A DNA stretch of 64,000 nucleotides, taken from positions 1-64,000 of the forward strand of contig JALRCR010000003.1 of the NCBI GenBank assembly GCA_023257255.1. Reading direction: 5' to 3'. Of the stretch, positions 54,686-63,892 are shown in pieces (within the stretch, counting starts at the first letter, position 1; the number at the start of each line of letters is the position of its first letter). Under the pieces are notes generated by a model. That model was not told the DNA's origin. It was given only the letters and a program-made list of their open reading frames with translations, and did not search any database. The position numbers and the translations under genes were made by a program. The stretch comes from Gammaproteobacteria bacterium (lineage in GTDB: Bacteria; Pseudomonadota; Gammaproteobacteria; Ga0077536).

Positions 54686-54695
54686 GGCTTTTTGC

Positions 54696-55946
54696 CTAAT
54701 CCACAACCTTGCGAGCAGTCGCAAAGAGCAGCCACACCAGCGCGCCAAAAATGTTGACGCAGGCGGCCAGTACGAAGGCCGAGGTGTAGGTGCCGCTGGC
54801 ATCCACCAGCGCCCCCGTGACGGTCACCCCAATCACACCCGGCAAGGTGCCGGCAGTGTTGGTGATGCCCATCAGCACATCGGCGTAGCGGGGCGCGATG
54901 TCGAGGTGATTGGAGACAAAACCGCCCCAGGTCATGGCCAGCGCGCCGAGCGCGCCGCACATCAGGGCAAGCGCGGTGTCGGGCGAGGTGACCGCGCGGG
55001 CTTGCCACATGAAAAATGCGGCGCCCAGCAGACCGGTAATTTGCATGAACTTGCGTACAAAGGTGGCGTCGGTGCCGCCACGGATCCAGCGGTCGGCCAG
55101 CCAGCCGCTGGCCACACCGCACACCAGCATCGCCAGCCAGGGCGCCGCGGCATAGAGCCCGGCGCTCTGAATGCTAAGCCCCAGACCTTTGCGGAAATAG
55201 CTCGGCAACCACGCCAGCAACATGTAGAGAATCCAGTTACTGCACAGGTGATTGATGATCAGAGCCCAGACCGGCGCCGAGGTCAGCAACTGCCGCCACG
55301 GCACTGGCGGCCGGTCCTTGGCGCTGCGCGGCGCGACTTCGGGCAGCAGGCTGCGCTCTGCCGGGGTCATGCGCGGGTTGTCATCCGGATAGTCGTAGCT
55401 GTGGCGATTCCACAGCAGACACCACGCCAGCCCAATCAGACCGAACAGATAGAACACCGAGGGCCAACCCAGATGCGATACCAGCACGCCGCTGCTCATC
55501 AGCGCAAACAAGGTGCCTAGCGGAACGCCACCGATCATCAAGGCAACGGCACGCGAGCGTTCCGCGGCCGGCACCCAGCGGCTGTAGAGGTTGTAGACGG
55601 CCGGAAACATTGCCGCTTCGCCAGCGCCCATCGCGATTCGTGCCGCGATCAGCAGGGCAAAGGAGACCCCGGCCGCAAGCGGCGTGAGCATGGTGAAGAT
55701 CGACCACCAAAGCACCGCGAGCCCGAGCACGCGTTTGCCACCAAAGCGATTAGCCGCCCAGCCGCTAGGCACCATGAACAGCAAATAGCCGACAAAGAAC
55801 GAGGACAACACGATGCCCTTCACGGTCTCGCTCCAGCCGTAATGCTCCTGCATGGCCAGCGCCGCCACCGAAATATTTACCCGGTCGATGTAACTGACAA
55901 AACTCGCGGCCACGCATAGCGCAACCAGCTTGTGGCGTTCCTGCAT
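54696..55946 (-). CDS. MFS transporter, anion:cation symporter (ACS) family
   Basis: A 416-residue inner-membrane carrier with about twelve hydrophobic segments. The opening helix SYIDRVNISVAALAMQEHYGWSE and MGAGEAAMFPAVYNLYSRWVP are signatures of the ACS group (hexuronate, phthalate, tartrate, glucarate and other organic anions). ATG 55946 is chosen because GGGGGAG sits six bases upstream. It lies between the chemotaxis operon and a divergent GST gene; substrate unknown. Confidence 0.9.
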   Translation of the reverse strand: MQERHKLVALCVAASFVSYIDRVNISVAALAMQEHYGWSETVKGIVLSSFFVGYLLFMVPSGWAANRFGGKRVLGLAVLWWSIFTMLTPLAAGVSFALLIAARIAMGAGEAAMFPAVYNLYSRWVPAAERSRAVALMIGGVPLGTLFALMSSGVLVSHLGWPSVFYLFGLIGLAWCLLWNRHSYDYPDDNPRMTPAERSLLPEVAPRSAKDRPPVPWRQLLTSAPVWALIINHLCSNWILYMLLAWLPSYFRKGLGLSIQSAGLYAAAPWLAMLVCGVASGWLADRWIRGGTDATFVRKFMQITGLLGAAFFMWQARAVTSPDTALALMCGALGALAMTWGGFVSNHLDIAPRYADVLMGITNTAGTLPGVIGVTVTGALVDASGTYTSAFVLAACVNIFGALVWLLFATARKVVD

Positions 55947-56152
55947 GATGACTCCCCCGGTCGAGAACACGTTCGTGATGTTTTTTTTCGTGTACGCGGC
56001 GTCTGCGCGCCGCGCCCCCTGCGCCGCATTGTTGCCCTTCCCCATCCGGATTACAGCCCGCTACGCGGCAGCGCCGGCGCGGGTTACATTCCGTAGTCCG
56101 CGCGCGCCTTCAGGCGTGCGTTCACCGTCGCCCCATCGCGCAGGAGTTGCCC

Positions 56153-57055
56153 ATGGCCGAGATTCTGTTTCACCACTATCCCTTGTCCCCCTTCTCCGAG
56201 AAGGTCCGCCGGGTGCTGGCCTACAAGCAGCTGCCATGGCGCGCGGTGGAGCAGCCGATCATGGCGCCCAAGCCCGAGTTGACCCCGCTGACCGGCGGCT
56301 ATCGCCGAATCCCGGTGCTCCAGATTGGCGCCGATATCTACTGCGACACGGCGCTGATCCTGCGGGTCCTTGAACAGCGCCACCCCACGCCTGCCTGCCT
56401 GCCCGCCCCGCTCGCGGGCGCCGTCAGCCTGCTGGAAGACTGGGCCGACCATCGCCTCTTCATGCAGACGGTGCCGCCCACGATCGTGCGGCTGCTCGAC
56501 CAGTTGCCGCCGGCGTTTTTCGCCGATCGGGCGGCCATGACACCGGCCTTTACCTGCGAATCCCTGATCGCCGGCGCCCCGCATGCGCTCAGTCAGGCGC
56601 TGATTTCGCTGGACCGGCTGGAAACCCAGTTACGGCAGACGCCCTTTGTGCTGGGCGACACCTTCACGCTGGCCGACGCGGCCTGCTTCCATCCAGTGTG
56701 GTTCATGCAGCACGGCGGCGATTTGTTCGACGTGGTGCGGGCGCGCCCTGCACTCGCAGCGTGGTTCGACCGCATCGCGGCGTTCGGGCCAGGCATGGAG
56801 ACAATGGCGGCCGGCGAGGCACTGGCCGTGGCGCGTGCAGCGCAGCCGGCCGACGTGCTCGGCGGCCACGCCGACCGCGACTATCCGGTCGGCGACGAGG
56901 TCAGCATCGTGCCGGACGACTACGGACTGGAGGAAACCCGCGGTCGCGTGGCGCGGGTCAGTGCGGACGAGATTGTGGTCTTACGCGCCGACCCCGAAGT
57001 CGGCGACATCGCCGTGCACTACCCGCGCGCCGGTTACCGCATCAGCCGCGTCTGA
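56153..57055 (+). CDS. Glutathione S-transferase-like protein with C-terminal extension
   Basis: A 300-residue protein. Residues about 1-80 are a thioredoxin-like GST domain (HHYPLSPFSEKVRRVLAYKQ, PVLQIGADIYCDTALILRVLEQ), and 85-235 a helical C-terminal domain. About 60 further residues form a beta-rich tail (DEVSIVPDDYG to HYPRAGYRI) of unknown role; ordinary GSTs end before it. The start ATG 56153 has CAGGAG upstream. Divergent from the MFS transporter, convergent with a luciferase-like gene. Confidence 0.85.
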   Translation: MAEILFHHYPLSPFSEKVRRVLAYKQLPWRAVEQPIMAPKPELTPLTGGYRRIPVLQIGADIYCDTALILRVLEQRHPTPACLPAPLAGAVSLLEDWADHRLFMQTVPPTIVRLLDQLPPAFFADRAAMTPAFTCESLIAGAPHALSQALISLDRLETQLRQTPFVLGDTFTLADAACFHPVWFMQHGGDLFDVVRARPALAAWFDRIAAFGPGMETMAAGEALAVARAAQPADVLGGHADRDYPVGDEVSIVPDDYGLEETRGRVARVSADEIVVLRADPEVGDIAVHYPRAGYRISRV

Positions 57056-57069
57056 GGGTTTGCGGCGGC

Positions 57070-58077
57070 TCAGGCCGCGGCCGGCTGCGACAGCGTCGCG
57101 CGTACGTCCATGGCGAGCTCAAAACTGCGCAGCCTGGCGCGATGCTCAAAGAGCGACGCGGTGACCATCAATTCGTCAACGCCGGTCATGGCCAGAAAGT
57201 CGGCGAGCTTGGCCCGCACGCTGGCGGGTGAGCCGACACAGGCGTAGCGCAGCGTGTGGTCCACCCCGGCCTGCTCCTGCGGCGTCCAGTAGTCGTGCAT
57301 GGTCTCGCGCGGCGGCTGCAACTGCAGCGGCGTGCCGCGATACAGATTGGCAAACTGCTGCTGGATAGAGCTGAACAGGCGCTCGGCCTCGCGGTCGGTA
57401 TCTGCCACCACCACATTGACCACCGCCATGGCGTGCGGGCGGGCCAGCGTGGCCGAGGGCTGGAAGCGTGCGCGGTAGATCTGCAGCGCCTGCAGCAGCG
57501 CATCCGGCGCGAAGTGCGAGGCGAAACCAAACGGCAGCCCATAGGCCGCCGCCACCTGCGCGCCGAAGAGGCTGGAGCCAAGGATCCACAGCGGTACCTC
57601 GAGCCCGGTCCCCGGCACGGCGAACACCGTCTGCCCCGGCTGCGCGGGCCCGAACAGGGCCTGCAGTTCCAGTACGTCCTGCGGGAAATGGTCTGCGTTG
57701 CTGCTCAGGTCGCGGCGCAGGGCCCGTGCCGTGCGCTGGTCCGATCCCGGGGCGCGTCCCAGCGCCAAATCAATACGCCCGGGGAACAGCGACTCCAGCG
57801 TGCCGAACTGTTCGGCGATCACCAACGGCGAGTGGTTGGGCAGCATGATGCCGCCCGCCCCCACCCGGATGCGCTCGGTGCCGGCGGCCACGTGCCCGAT
57901 CACGACGGAGGTCGCGGCGCTGGCGATACCGGGAATGTTGTGATGTTCCGCCAGCCAGTAACGCGTATAGCCCCAGCGTTCGGCGTGACGCGCCAGATCC
58001 AGCGTGTTGCGGAAGCTGGTAGCCGCCGTATGACCGGCCGGAATGGGCGAGAGATCCAGCACCGAGAAAGGAATCAT
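57070..58077 (-). CDS. Luciferase-like monooxygenase, MsnO8/YhbW-type group
   Basis: A 335-residue flavin-dependent oxygenase of the group whose opening is [12 protein letters not shown]. It has the [22 protein letters not shown] and [23 protein letters not shown] signatures. Many members are annotated as alkane-sulfonate or unspecified oxidoreductases; the substrate is unknown. It diverges from another luciferase-like gene across 138 bases. Confidence 0.88.
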   Translation of the reverse strand: MIPFSVLDLSPIPAGHTAATSFRNTLDLARHAERWGYTRYWLAEHHNIPGIASAATSVVIGHVAAGTERIRVGAGGIMLPNHSPLVIAEQFGTLESLFPGRIDLALGRAPGSDQRTARALRRDLSSNADHFPQDVLELQALFGPAQPGQTVFAVPGTGLEVPLWILGSSLFGAQVAAAYGLPFGFASHFAPDALLQALQIYRARFQPSATLARPHAMAVVNVVVADTDREAERLFSSIQQQFANLYRGTPLQLQPPRETMHDYWTPQEQAGVDHTLRYACVGSPASVRAKLADFLAMTGVDELMVTASLFEHRARLRSFELAMDVRATLSQPAAA

Positions 58078-58215
58078 CTTGGCCTCGTAGAGCGAGTGGG
58101 AGCTGGGTGGATTATGGCCGCTGTTGGGCGCGCCGTCTCATCCGGTAATCGCGGTAGCGAGCCACAGCCTCTAAGCTCTCGCTCCGCTTTGATGTTCTGG
58201 TACAGGAGTCTCCGC

Positions 58216-59319
58216 ATGGCCCTCAGCGCCAATCGTTTCCAGCTGGCCGTGTTTGGCAGCAACGTCAGCCACGGCTGCACCATTTCCTCCGCTGCCGGCG
58301 GCATTGCGGTTGAGTGGGCCGAATCGCTGCGAATCGCGCAAACCGCCGACCGGCTGGGTCTGGAGGCGATCATTCCGGTCTGTCGCTGGAAAGGATTTGG
58401 CGGGCCCAGCGAGTTCAATCACCGCAGCTTCGAAACCTGGACCTGGGCCGCCGGGATCGCGCAGGCCACCGCCCACATCCAAGTCTTTGCCACCACCGCC
58501 GTCGCCTCGGTGCATCCGGTGATGGCCGCCAAGCAGGGCGCGACGATCGACCATATTTCTGGCGGCCGTTTCGGGTTGAACGTGGTCGCAGGCTGGAATA
58601 GCCACGAAGTGGCGATGTTTGGCAAAGCCCAGCTGCCGCACGCTGCGCGCTATGCCATGACCGACGAGTGGATGAGCCTCATCCAGGCGCTGTGGACACG
58701 CGAGGGCGAGTTTGATTTCGCCGGCGAGTACTTTCAGGCCCCGCACTGTTACGCCGAACCCAAACCCGTGCAGCGCCCGCGGCCGCCGGTGATGAGCGCC
58801 GGCGTTAGCCCGGCCGGCCGGCGCTTCGCCGCCCGTCATGCCGACATGAACTTCATCCTTGCGCCCAATCTGGCCATGGCGGCGGCCACCGTCGCCGACG
58901 TGCACCGGATTGCCCGCGAAGACTTTGGGCGCACGGTCGAGGTCTGGGGCAATGCCGCGGTGTTCTGCGCGCCCACCCATGCCGAGGCCGAAGACTATTA
59001 CCGTCACGTCATCCACGAACAGGGCGATTTGGAAGCCGCCGGCAACTTGCTGGACACCTTCACCGCCGAGTCGGGCAGCCAGTTGCCGGATCCGGCACTG
59101 CGCGAAAGCTATCTGCGCAACATGATGGCCGGCTATTCGGGCTTCCCGGTGGTGGGGACGCCGGAGGAAGTGGTCGATTTCCTGCAGGAAATGGCCGCCT
59201 GCGGCATGGCCGGCGCGACGCTCTCGTGGCCCGATTACGACGCCGGCCTGCAGCAACTGGCGCAGGCCATCCTGCCCGAGATGGAGACGCGTGGCCTGCG
59301 CGCGCCGCGGGCAGTCTAA
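58216..59319 (+). CDS. Luciferase-like monooxygenase, RutA/SfnG group
   Basis: A 367-residue FMNH2-dependent oxygenase. Paralogous to the enzyme at 37428-38555: shared layout VFGSNVSHGCTIS, LEAIIPVCRWKGFGG, ATIDHISGGRFGLNVVAGWN, MSAGVSPAGRRFAA. ATG 58216 with CAGGAG upstream marks the start; the frame is open for a further 960 bases upstream, antisense to the neighbouring gene, but that is not coding. Stop codon overlaps that of the convergent hlyD-like gene by 4 bases. Confidence 0.88.
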   Translation: MALSANRFQLAVFGSNVSHGCTISSAAGGIAVEWAESLRIAQTADRLGLEAIIPVCRWKGFGGPSEFNHRSFETWTWAAGIAQATAHIQVFATTAVASVHPVMAAKQGATIDHISGGRFGLNVVAGWNSHEVAMFGKAQLPHAARYAMTDEWMSLIQALWTREGEFDFAGEYFQAPHCYAEPKPVQRPRPPVMSAGVSPAGRRFAARHADMNFILAPNLAMAAATVADVHRIAREDFGRTVEVWGNAAVFCAPTHAEAEDYYRHVIHEQGDLEAAGNLLDTFTAESGSQLPDPALRESYLRNMMAGYSGFPVVGTPEEVVDFLQEMAACGMAGATLSWPDYDAGLQQLAQAILPEMETRGLRAPRAV

Positions 59320-60671
59320 GGCTCACGCGCGCTTTCACCCCGGTAACGGCGCAGCGGACCAAGCAGAAAATCGAGCGCCCGGCGCTGCCCCAGCGCGAAC
59401 TCGACGGTCACCGTCATCCCGGGCGTGAATGGCACCTCCTGGCCGTCGATCCTCAGGCCTGGCGCGTCCAGGGCAATACCGGTGTTGAAGCGGAGCTGGC
59501 GATCCGGCCCCTCTGCCGCATCGGCCGCCAGCCGCGCCACCCGGCCGGCCACCGTGCCGTAGCGGGTAAAGTTGAAGGCGTCGGCCTTCACCACCACCGG
59601 CTGCCCCAACCGCACCAGACCAATGTCGCGATTGCCGACCAGGGCTTCAACCATCCTCGGCGCGGCATCGGGGACGATTTCCAGCAGCGTGACGCCAGCG
59701 GCCACTACCCCGCCCGGCGTCTGCGTCACAAGCCCCTGCACCCTTCCCGCAACCGGCGCATAAAGCCTTGTCCCGGCGAGGCTTCGGTCAACGCGCGCCA
59801 GCTCGCTGGCCAGCGCGTGCAGGCGACGGTCGGTCTCCAGTTGCTCGGTGAGCGTGCGCTCCACGAACTGGGCAATGACGGTCTCGCGGCGCGCGGCCAG
59901 GGTGGCCAGTTCGGCGTCACCCGCCTGCAGGCTGCCACGCGCCGTCTCCAGCGCGTCCACCGCGACCAGGCGTTCCCGCTCGCGGGCCAGCCACTGCACA
60001 CGCGGCAGCATGCCGCGTTGCTGCAAGGCCGCCAGCGCCGCGGTTTCTTCGCTCAACAGCGCCACCGTGCGCGTCAAACCCGGCAGACGCGCGGTGCTCG
60101 CGGCCAGCAGGGCACGCTTCTGCCGCGCCTCTTCTTCCAGGCCCGCGAGCGCCGTCTGGTAGGCCGTCCACTGCGCGTGAAAGCGGGCCACCACGTCGCC
60201 GTCCTCGGCGGGTGACGACACTACGAGCCCTGCGGGCAGACGGCAGGCGGCACGCTGGCTACAGGCCAACACGGCGGCGCGGGCCGCCTGCGCGCCCGTG
60301 AGCTGCTGCCGCTCTGCCGCCAGACGGCGCCGGTCGGCGAGCAGCACACTGTCATCCAGCGCGAGTAGCAGCTGCCGCTGCGCCACCCGCTGCCCTTCAA
60401 TCACATGCACCGCGACCACGGTGGCCGGCTCGCTGACCTGCATCGCCCGGTTATGCCCCGTAACCACCACCCGACCCGGCGCCTGCACCACAATGTCGAG
60501 CCGTGCCCACCAGGCCCACGCCAGCACCAGCGCGCACAGCAGGCAAATTGCCCACAGCGCCCGTCGGCCGCCCAGGCTGAACGGGGTGGCCAACAGCGCC
60601 TCGGCGGCGGGCAGGAACTCGCGGAGTTCGGCCGCGACAACGCGCCGGGACGCGCGCTTGTCAGCGGTCAC
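59316..60671 (-). CDS. HlyD-family membrane-fusion protein of a type I secretion system
   Basis: A 451-residue periplasmic adaptor. A single membrane helix near residues 35-55 (WAICLLCALVLAWAWW) is followed by a biotinyl-lipoyl-like segment (VHVIEGQRVAQRQLLLAL), a long coiled coil (about 120-310), and a beta-barrel with the family C-terminal GMTVTVEFALGQRRALDFLLGPL. It bridges the ABC exporter to a TolC-like channel. The GTG start at 60671 shares bases with the ABC gene's TGA (GTGA). Confidence 0.88.
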   Translation of the reverse strand: MTADKRASRRVVAAELREFLPAAEALLATPFSLGGRRALWAICLLCALVLAWAWWARLDIVVQAPGRVVVTGHNRAMQVSEPATVVAVHVIEGQRVAQRQLLLALDDSVLLADRRRLAAERQQLTGAQAARAAVLACSQRAACRLPAGLVVSSPAEDGDVVARFHAQWTAYQTALAGLEEEARQKRALLAASTARLPGLTRTVALLSEETAALAALQQRGMLPRVQWLARERERLVAVDALETARGSLQAGDAELATLAARRETVIAQFVERTLTEQLETDRRLHALASELARVDRSLAGTRLYAPVAGRVQGLVTQTPGGVVAAGVTLLEIVPDAAPRMVEALVGNRDIGLVRLGQPVVVKADAFNFTRYGTVAGRVARLAADAAEGPDRQLRFNTGIALDAPGLRIDGQEVPFTPGMTVTVEFALGQRRALDFLLGPLRRYRGESAREP

Positions 60672-62794
60672 GCCGCCATCCCGTGAGCGCCGCGCAGCTG
60701 CAGCGCCCAGAGCTGCGCATAGCGCCCGCCGCGTCGCAGGAGTTCGGCATGCGCGCCCTGCTCGACCAGCCGGCCGTCTGCCATCACGACAATCTGGTCG
60801 GCGCGACACACGGCGCTCAGGCGGTGGGCGATGATCAGCACCGTGCGCCCCCGTGCGAGGTGCAGGAGCCGGCTGGTAAAGGCGGCTTCGGTTTCCACAT
60901 CCAGCGCGGACGTCGCTTCGTCCAGCACCAGCAGGCGGGGCGCGGTGACCAAGGCCCGGGCCAGGGCCAGCCGCTGCCGTTGGCCGCCGGATAAATCGAG
61001 CCCCTGTTCACCGAGCAGCGTGTCGTAGCCCTGTGGCAACTGCAGGATGAACTCGTGTGCACCGGCCAGCCGCGCGGCGAGTTCGATTTGTGCCTGCGCC
61101 AGTCCGGGCGCCGCCAGCGCGATATTGGCCGCCACCGAGCGCCTGAACAGTCGGGCGTCCTGCGGCACCACGCCAATCTGCCGGCGCAAGGCCTGCGAGT
61201 TGAAATGTGCGAGGTCGGTCTCGTCCAGCAGGATGCGGCCCCGCTGCGGCACATACAGCCGTTGCAGCAGGCTGGCCAGCGTGCTTTTACCGGAACCCGA
61301 TGCCCCAACCACCCCCAGCACTGTGCCCGGCGCAAGTTCGAGGCTGAGGTCTTCAAGCACATCAGGCCCCTGCGGGCGATAGCGAAAGCTCACCCCCTCA
61401 AACCTGATCCGCCCGCCCAGCGTCGGGCTGGCGGCGCTCGCCGACGGCGCTGGCTCGGGCAGGACTTGCAGAATCCCGTCGAGCCGGCGCAAGGACACCC
61501 GCAGCTGCTGAAACTCCTGCCAGCACTGGGCCAAGCGCAACACCGGCTGGGTCAGCCGCGCGGCCACCAGATTGAAGCCCACCAGTTCACCTACCGTCAG
61601 CCCGCCGGCCATGACCATGCGCGCGCCCAGCCACAGCGTGACCAGAGTGCCCACTTTCTGCAGCAGGCCGCTGAGCTGGGCGAGCAGACTGGCGGCCCGC
61701 TGCAGCCGCTGACCGGCGATGGTGGCGGCGACTTGCAGTTCGTCCCAGCGGCGCAGTTCGCTGAGCTCGCAGGCAGCCGCCTTGAGCGTGGCGTAGCCGT
61801 TCACGGCCTCCACCAGAAACGACTGGGCATCGGCCTGCCGGTCGTAGCGTGTTTCAAGCAGGGCTCTTAAGGGCGGTGCGCTGAACGCGACCAGACCGGC
61901 CTGTGCCAGCAGGGCCACCAGGACCACCGCAGCGAGCGTCGCCTGCCAGGCCAGCAGCAGCGCTAACGCGCCCAGCGCAAAGATCAGGTCCAGGGCCAGC
62001 GTTAGCGCCGGGCCGGTGAGGAAGGTCCGCAGCTGCTCAAGCTCCCGCACCGCCGCTACCGTGTCGCCGGTGCGGCGCGTCTGGAACCAGGCGAGCGGCA
62101 GGTGAAACAAATGGCGGAGCACTTGGCCGGACCACAGCACGTCCAGGCGCCCTGCGGTGTGCGTCAACAAACTGCTGCGCAAGCCACCCAGCAGCGCCTC
62201 GGACACGCAGACCAGCAGCAGGCCCAGACACAGCACGTCGAGGGTGGTCTGTTGTTGATGCACCAGCACCTTGTCGATCACGACCTGAAAAAAGAGCGGC
62301 GTCAGCAGGCCAAGTAGCTGCAGGAAAAAACTGGCCCCCAACACGCCGAGCAAGGCCTGCCGATGGGCGAACAGGGCTGGCCAGAACCAGCCCGCGCGCC
62401 CGCTGTCGTCGCGCGTGCCCCGCCCCAGCAGCAGGAGCTCGCCGGTCCACGCCGCAAGAAACTCGTCAGCCCGCAGCACCCGCGGGGGCTGACCCGGCGC
62501 CTGCACCAGCGCCTCATCACCCCGCCATCCCGCGAGCAGCAGCAAGCGGCCGTCCTGCATGGCCGCCAGCACGGGCAAGGGCAGTTCGGCGAGGGTTGGC
62601 GGCGCGCCGCGCAGCGTACGCGCACGCAAGCCGAGTTGACGGGCCACGCTGGCCAGCGTTGCCAGCGTCAGCGGATGCGGTTGGTGGGCCAGTTGCGTGG
62701 CCAGCGCATCGGGCGCCAGCGCGATGCCAAGCGCACGCGCCAGCAGCAGGAGGGCCGTAGGCCCGGCATCAGACGAGATGGCAGCAGGCGACAT
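60668..62794 (-). CDS. Type I secretion ABC transporter with C39-like domain
   Basis: A 708-residue half-transporter of the HlyB/LapB type. An N-terminal C39-peptidase-like domain (about 1-125) lacks the catalytic Cys (the position reads SSDAGPTA), so it probably binds rather than cleaves its substrate. A six-helix membrane domain follows (about 150-430), then an ATPase domain with Walker A GASGSGKST, signature LSGGQRQRLALARA, Walker B LLVLDEAT and the H-loop His in IAHRLSAV. It exports proteins with C-terminal signals, such as RTX proteins. No substrate or TolC gene is adjacent. Confidence 0.92.
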   Translation of the reverse strand: MSPAAISSDAGPTALLLLARALGIALAPDALATQLAHQPHPLTLATLASVARQLGLRARTLRGAPPTLAELPLPVLAAMQDGRLLLLAGWRGDEALVQAPGQPPRVLRADEFLAAWTGELLLLGRGTRDDSGRAGWFWPALFAHRQALLGVLGASFFLQLLGLLTPLFFQVVIDKVLVHQQQTTLDVLCLGLLLVCVSEALLGGLRSSLLTHTAGRLDVLWSGQVLRHLFHLPLAWFQTRRTGDTVAAVRELEQLRTFLTGPALTLALDLIFALGALALLLAWQATLAAVVLVALLAQAGLVAFSAPPLRALLETRYDRQADAQSFLVEAVNGYATLKAAACELSELRRWDELQVAATIAGQRLQRAASLLAQLSGLLQKVGTLVTLWLGARMVMAGGLTVGELVGFNLVAARLTQPVLRLAQCWQEFQQLRVSLRRLDGILQVLPEPAPSASAASPTLGGRIRFEGVSFRYRPQGPDVLEDLSLELAPGTVLGVVGASGSGKSTLASLLQRLYVPQRGRILLDETDLAHFNSQALRRQIGVVPQDARLFRRSVAANIALAAPGLAQAQIELAARLAGAHEFILQLPQGYDTLLGEQGLDLSGGQRQRLALARALVTAPRLLVLDEATSALDVETEAAFTSRLLHLARGRTVLIIAHRLSAVCRADQIVVMADGRLVEQGAHAELLRRGGRYAQLWALQLRGAHGMAA

Positions 62795-62953
62795 GCGCGT
62801 GGCGGTCCTTGTCGTTCAAGAACCACCAGCCTGCCTGTGCCGGCCGGTGCTACGGGGACCGGAGCCGACCGGCTGCCGATGCGCAGGAGGAACTCCCGGT
62901 CGCGGCGGGGCTGATGTCCCGCAACGACCGACAGAAAGCCCGGCGGCTACGGG

Positions 62954-63892
62954 CTACCAGGCGAGCGGCATCCCGAACTCGCGCTCGAAACGGGCGGCAA
63001 ACTCCATGCGCGTGAAGCGATGATTCTGGGTGCCGGCGTGTTCGATTTTGATCGCGCCCATGAGTGAGGCAATCCGGCCGGTGACCGCCCAGTCCAGACG
63101 ATTCAGGAGACCGTAGAGCAGGCCCGCACGATAAGCGTCGCCGCAGCCAGTGGGGTCGCGCAGCTGGGCGGGCTTGGCGGCCGGAATATCCAGCGTGCCG
63201 TGGCTGCGGTAAAGGATTGAGCCTTCGCCGCCCCGGGTCACCACCAGCGCCTGCACGTGCTGGGCAATTTCGGCCAGCGTCCAGCCGGTGCGCTCCTGCA
63301 TCAACTCCGACTCGTAGTCGTTCACCGTGACGTAGGTCGCCTGCATGATGAACTGCTTGAGGTCGTCGCCGTTGAACATCGGCAGGCCCTGACCTGGATC
63401 GAAAATGAAGGGAATCCCCGCTTCTACAAACTGGCGGGCGTGCTCAATCATGCTCTGCCGGCCGTCCGGGGCCACGATGCCCAGCGTCACGCCCGCGGCG
63501 TCGCGCACCTGGTTGAGATGCGCCTGCTCCATCGCGCCGGGATGGAACGCGGTGATCTGGTTGTCGTCGAGATCGGTGGTGATGAAGGCCTGCGCGGTCA
63601 TGGTGTTCTCGACCACGCGCACGTGCTGGCGATTGATGCCGCAGGTATCCATCCACTGCGCATAGGGCGCGAAATCGATGCCCACCGCGCCCATCGGGAT
63701 GGGCTCGCCGCCCAGCAGTTTCAGGTTGTAGGCGATATTGCCCGCACAGCCGCCAAATTCGCGGCGCAACTGCGGCACCAGGAAAGACACATTCAGAATG
63801 TGGATCTTGTCCGGCAGGATGTGATTCTTGAACTGGTCCTGGAAGACCATGATGTTGTCGAAGGCAAAAGAGCCGCAAATGAGCGCGGACAT
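62954..63892 (-). CDS. PfkB-family carbohydrate/nucleoside kinase
   Basis: A 312-residue ribokinase-like sugar or nucleoside kinase. Contains the N-terminal di-Gly FGGCAGNIAYNLKLLGG, the anion-hole/catalytic DPTGCGDAYRAGLL with base Asp, and VVTRGGEGSILY. The opening SFAFDNIMVFQDQFKNHILPDK is typical of a bacterial adenosine-kinase-like PfkB subgroup. Substrate (adenosine, ribose or fructose type) cannot be decided. No operon partner is evident downstream; 108 bases remain to the window edge. Confidence 0.9.
   Translation of the reverse strand: MSALICGSFAFDNIMVFQDQFKNHILPDKIHILNVSFLVPQLRREFGGCAGNIAYNLKLLGGEPIPMGAVGIDFAPYAQWMDTCGINRQHVRVVENTMTAQAFITTDLDDNQITAFHPGAMEQAHLNQVRDAAGVTLGIVAPDGRQSMIEHARQFVEAGIPFIFDPGQGLPMFNGDDLKQFIMQATYVTVNDYESELMQERTGWTLAEIAQHVQALVVTRGGEGSILYRSHGTLDIPAAKPAQLRDPTGCGDAYRAGLLYGLLNRLDWAVTGRIASLMGAIKIEHAGTQNHRFTRMEFAARFEREFGMPLAW

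Noticed and set aside
57256-58215. In-frame upstream extension of the luciferase-like gene
   Set aside because: The region codes on the other strand for another luciferase-like enzyme; the family start and ribosome site are at 58216.
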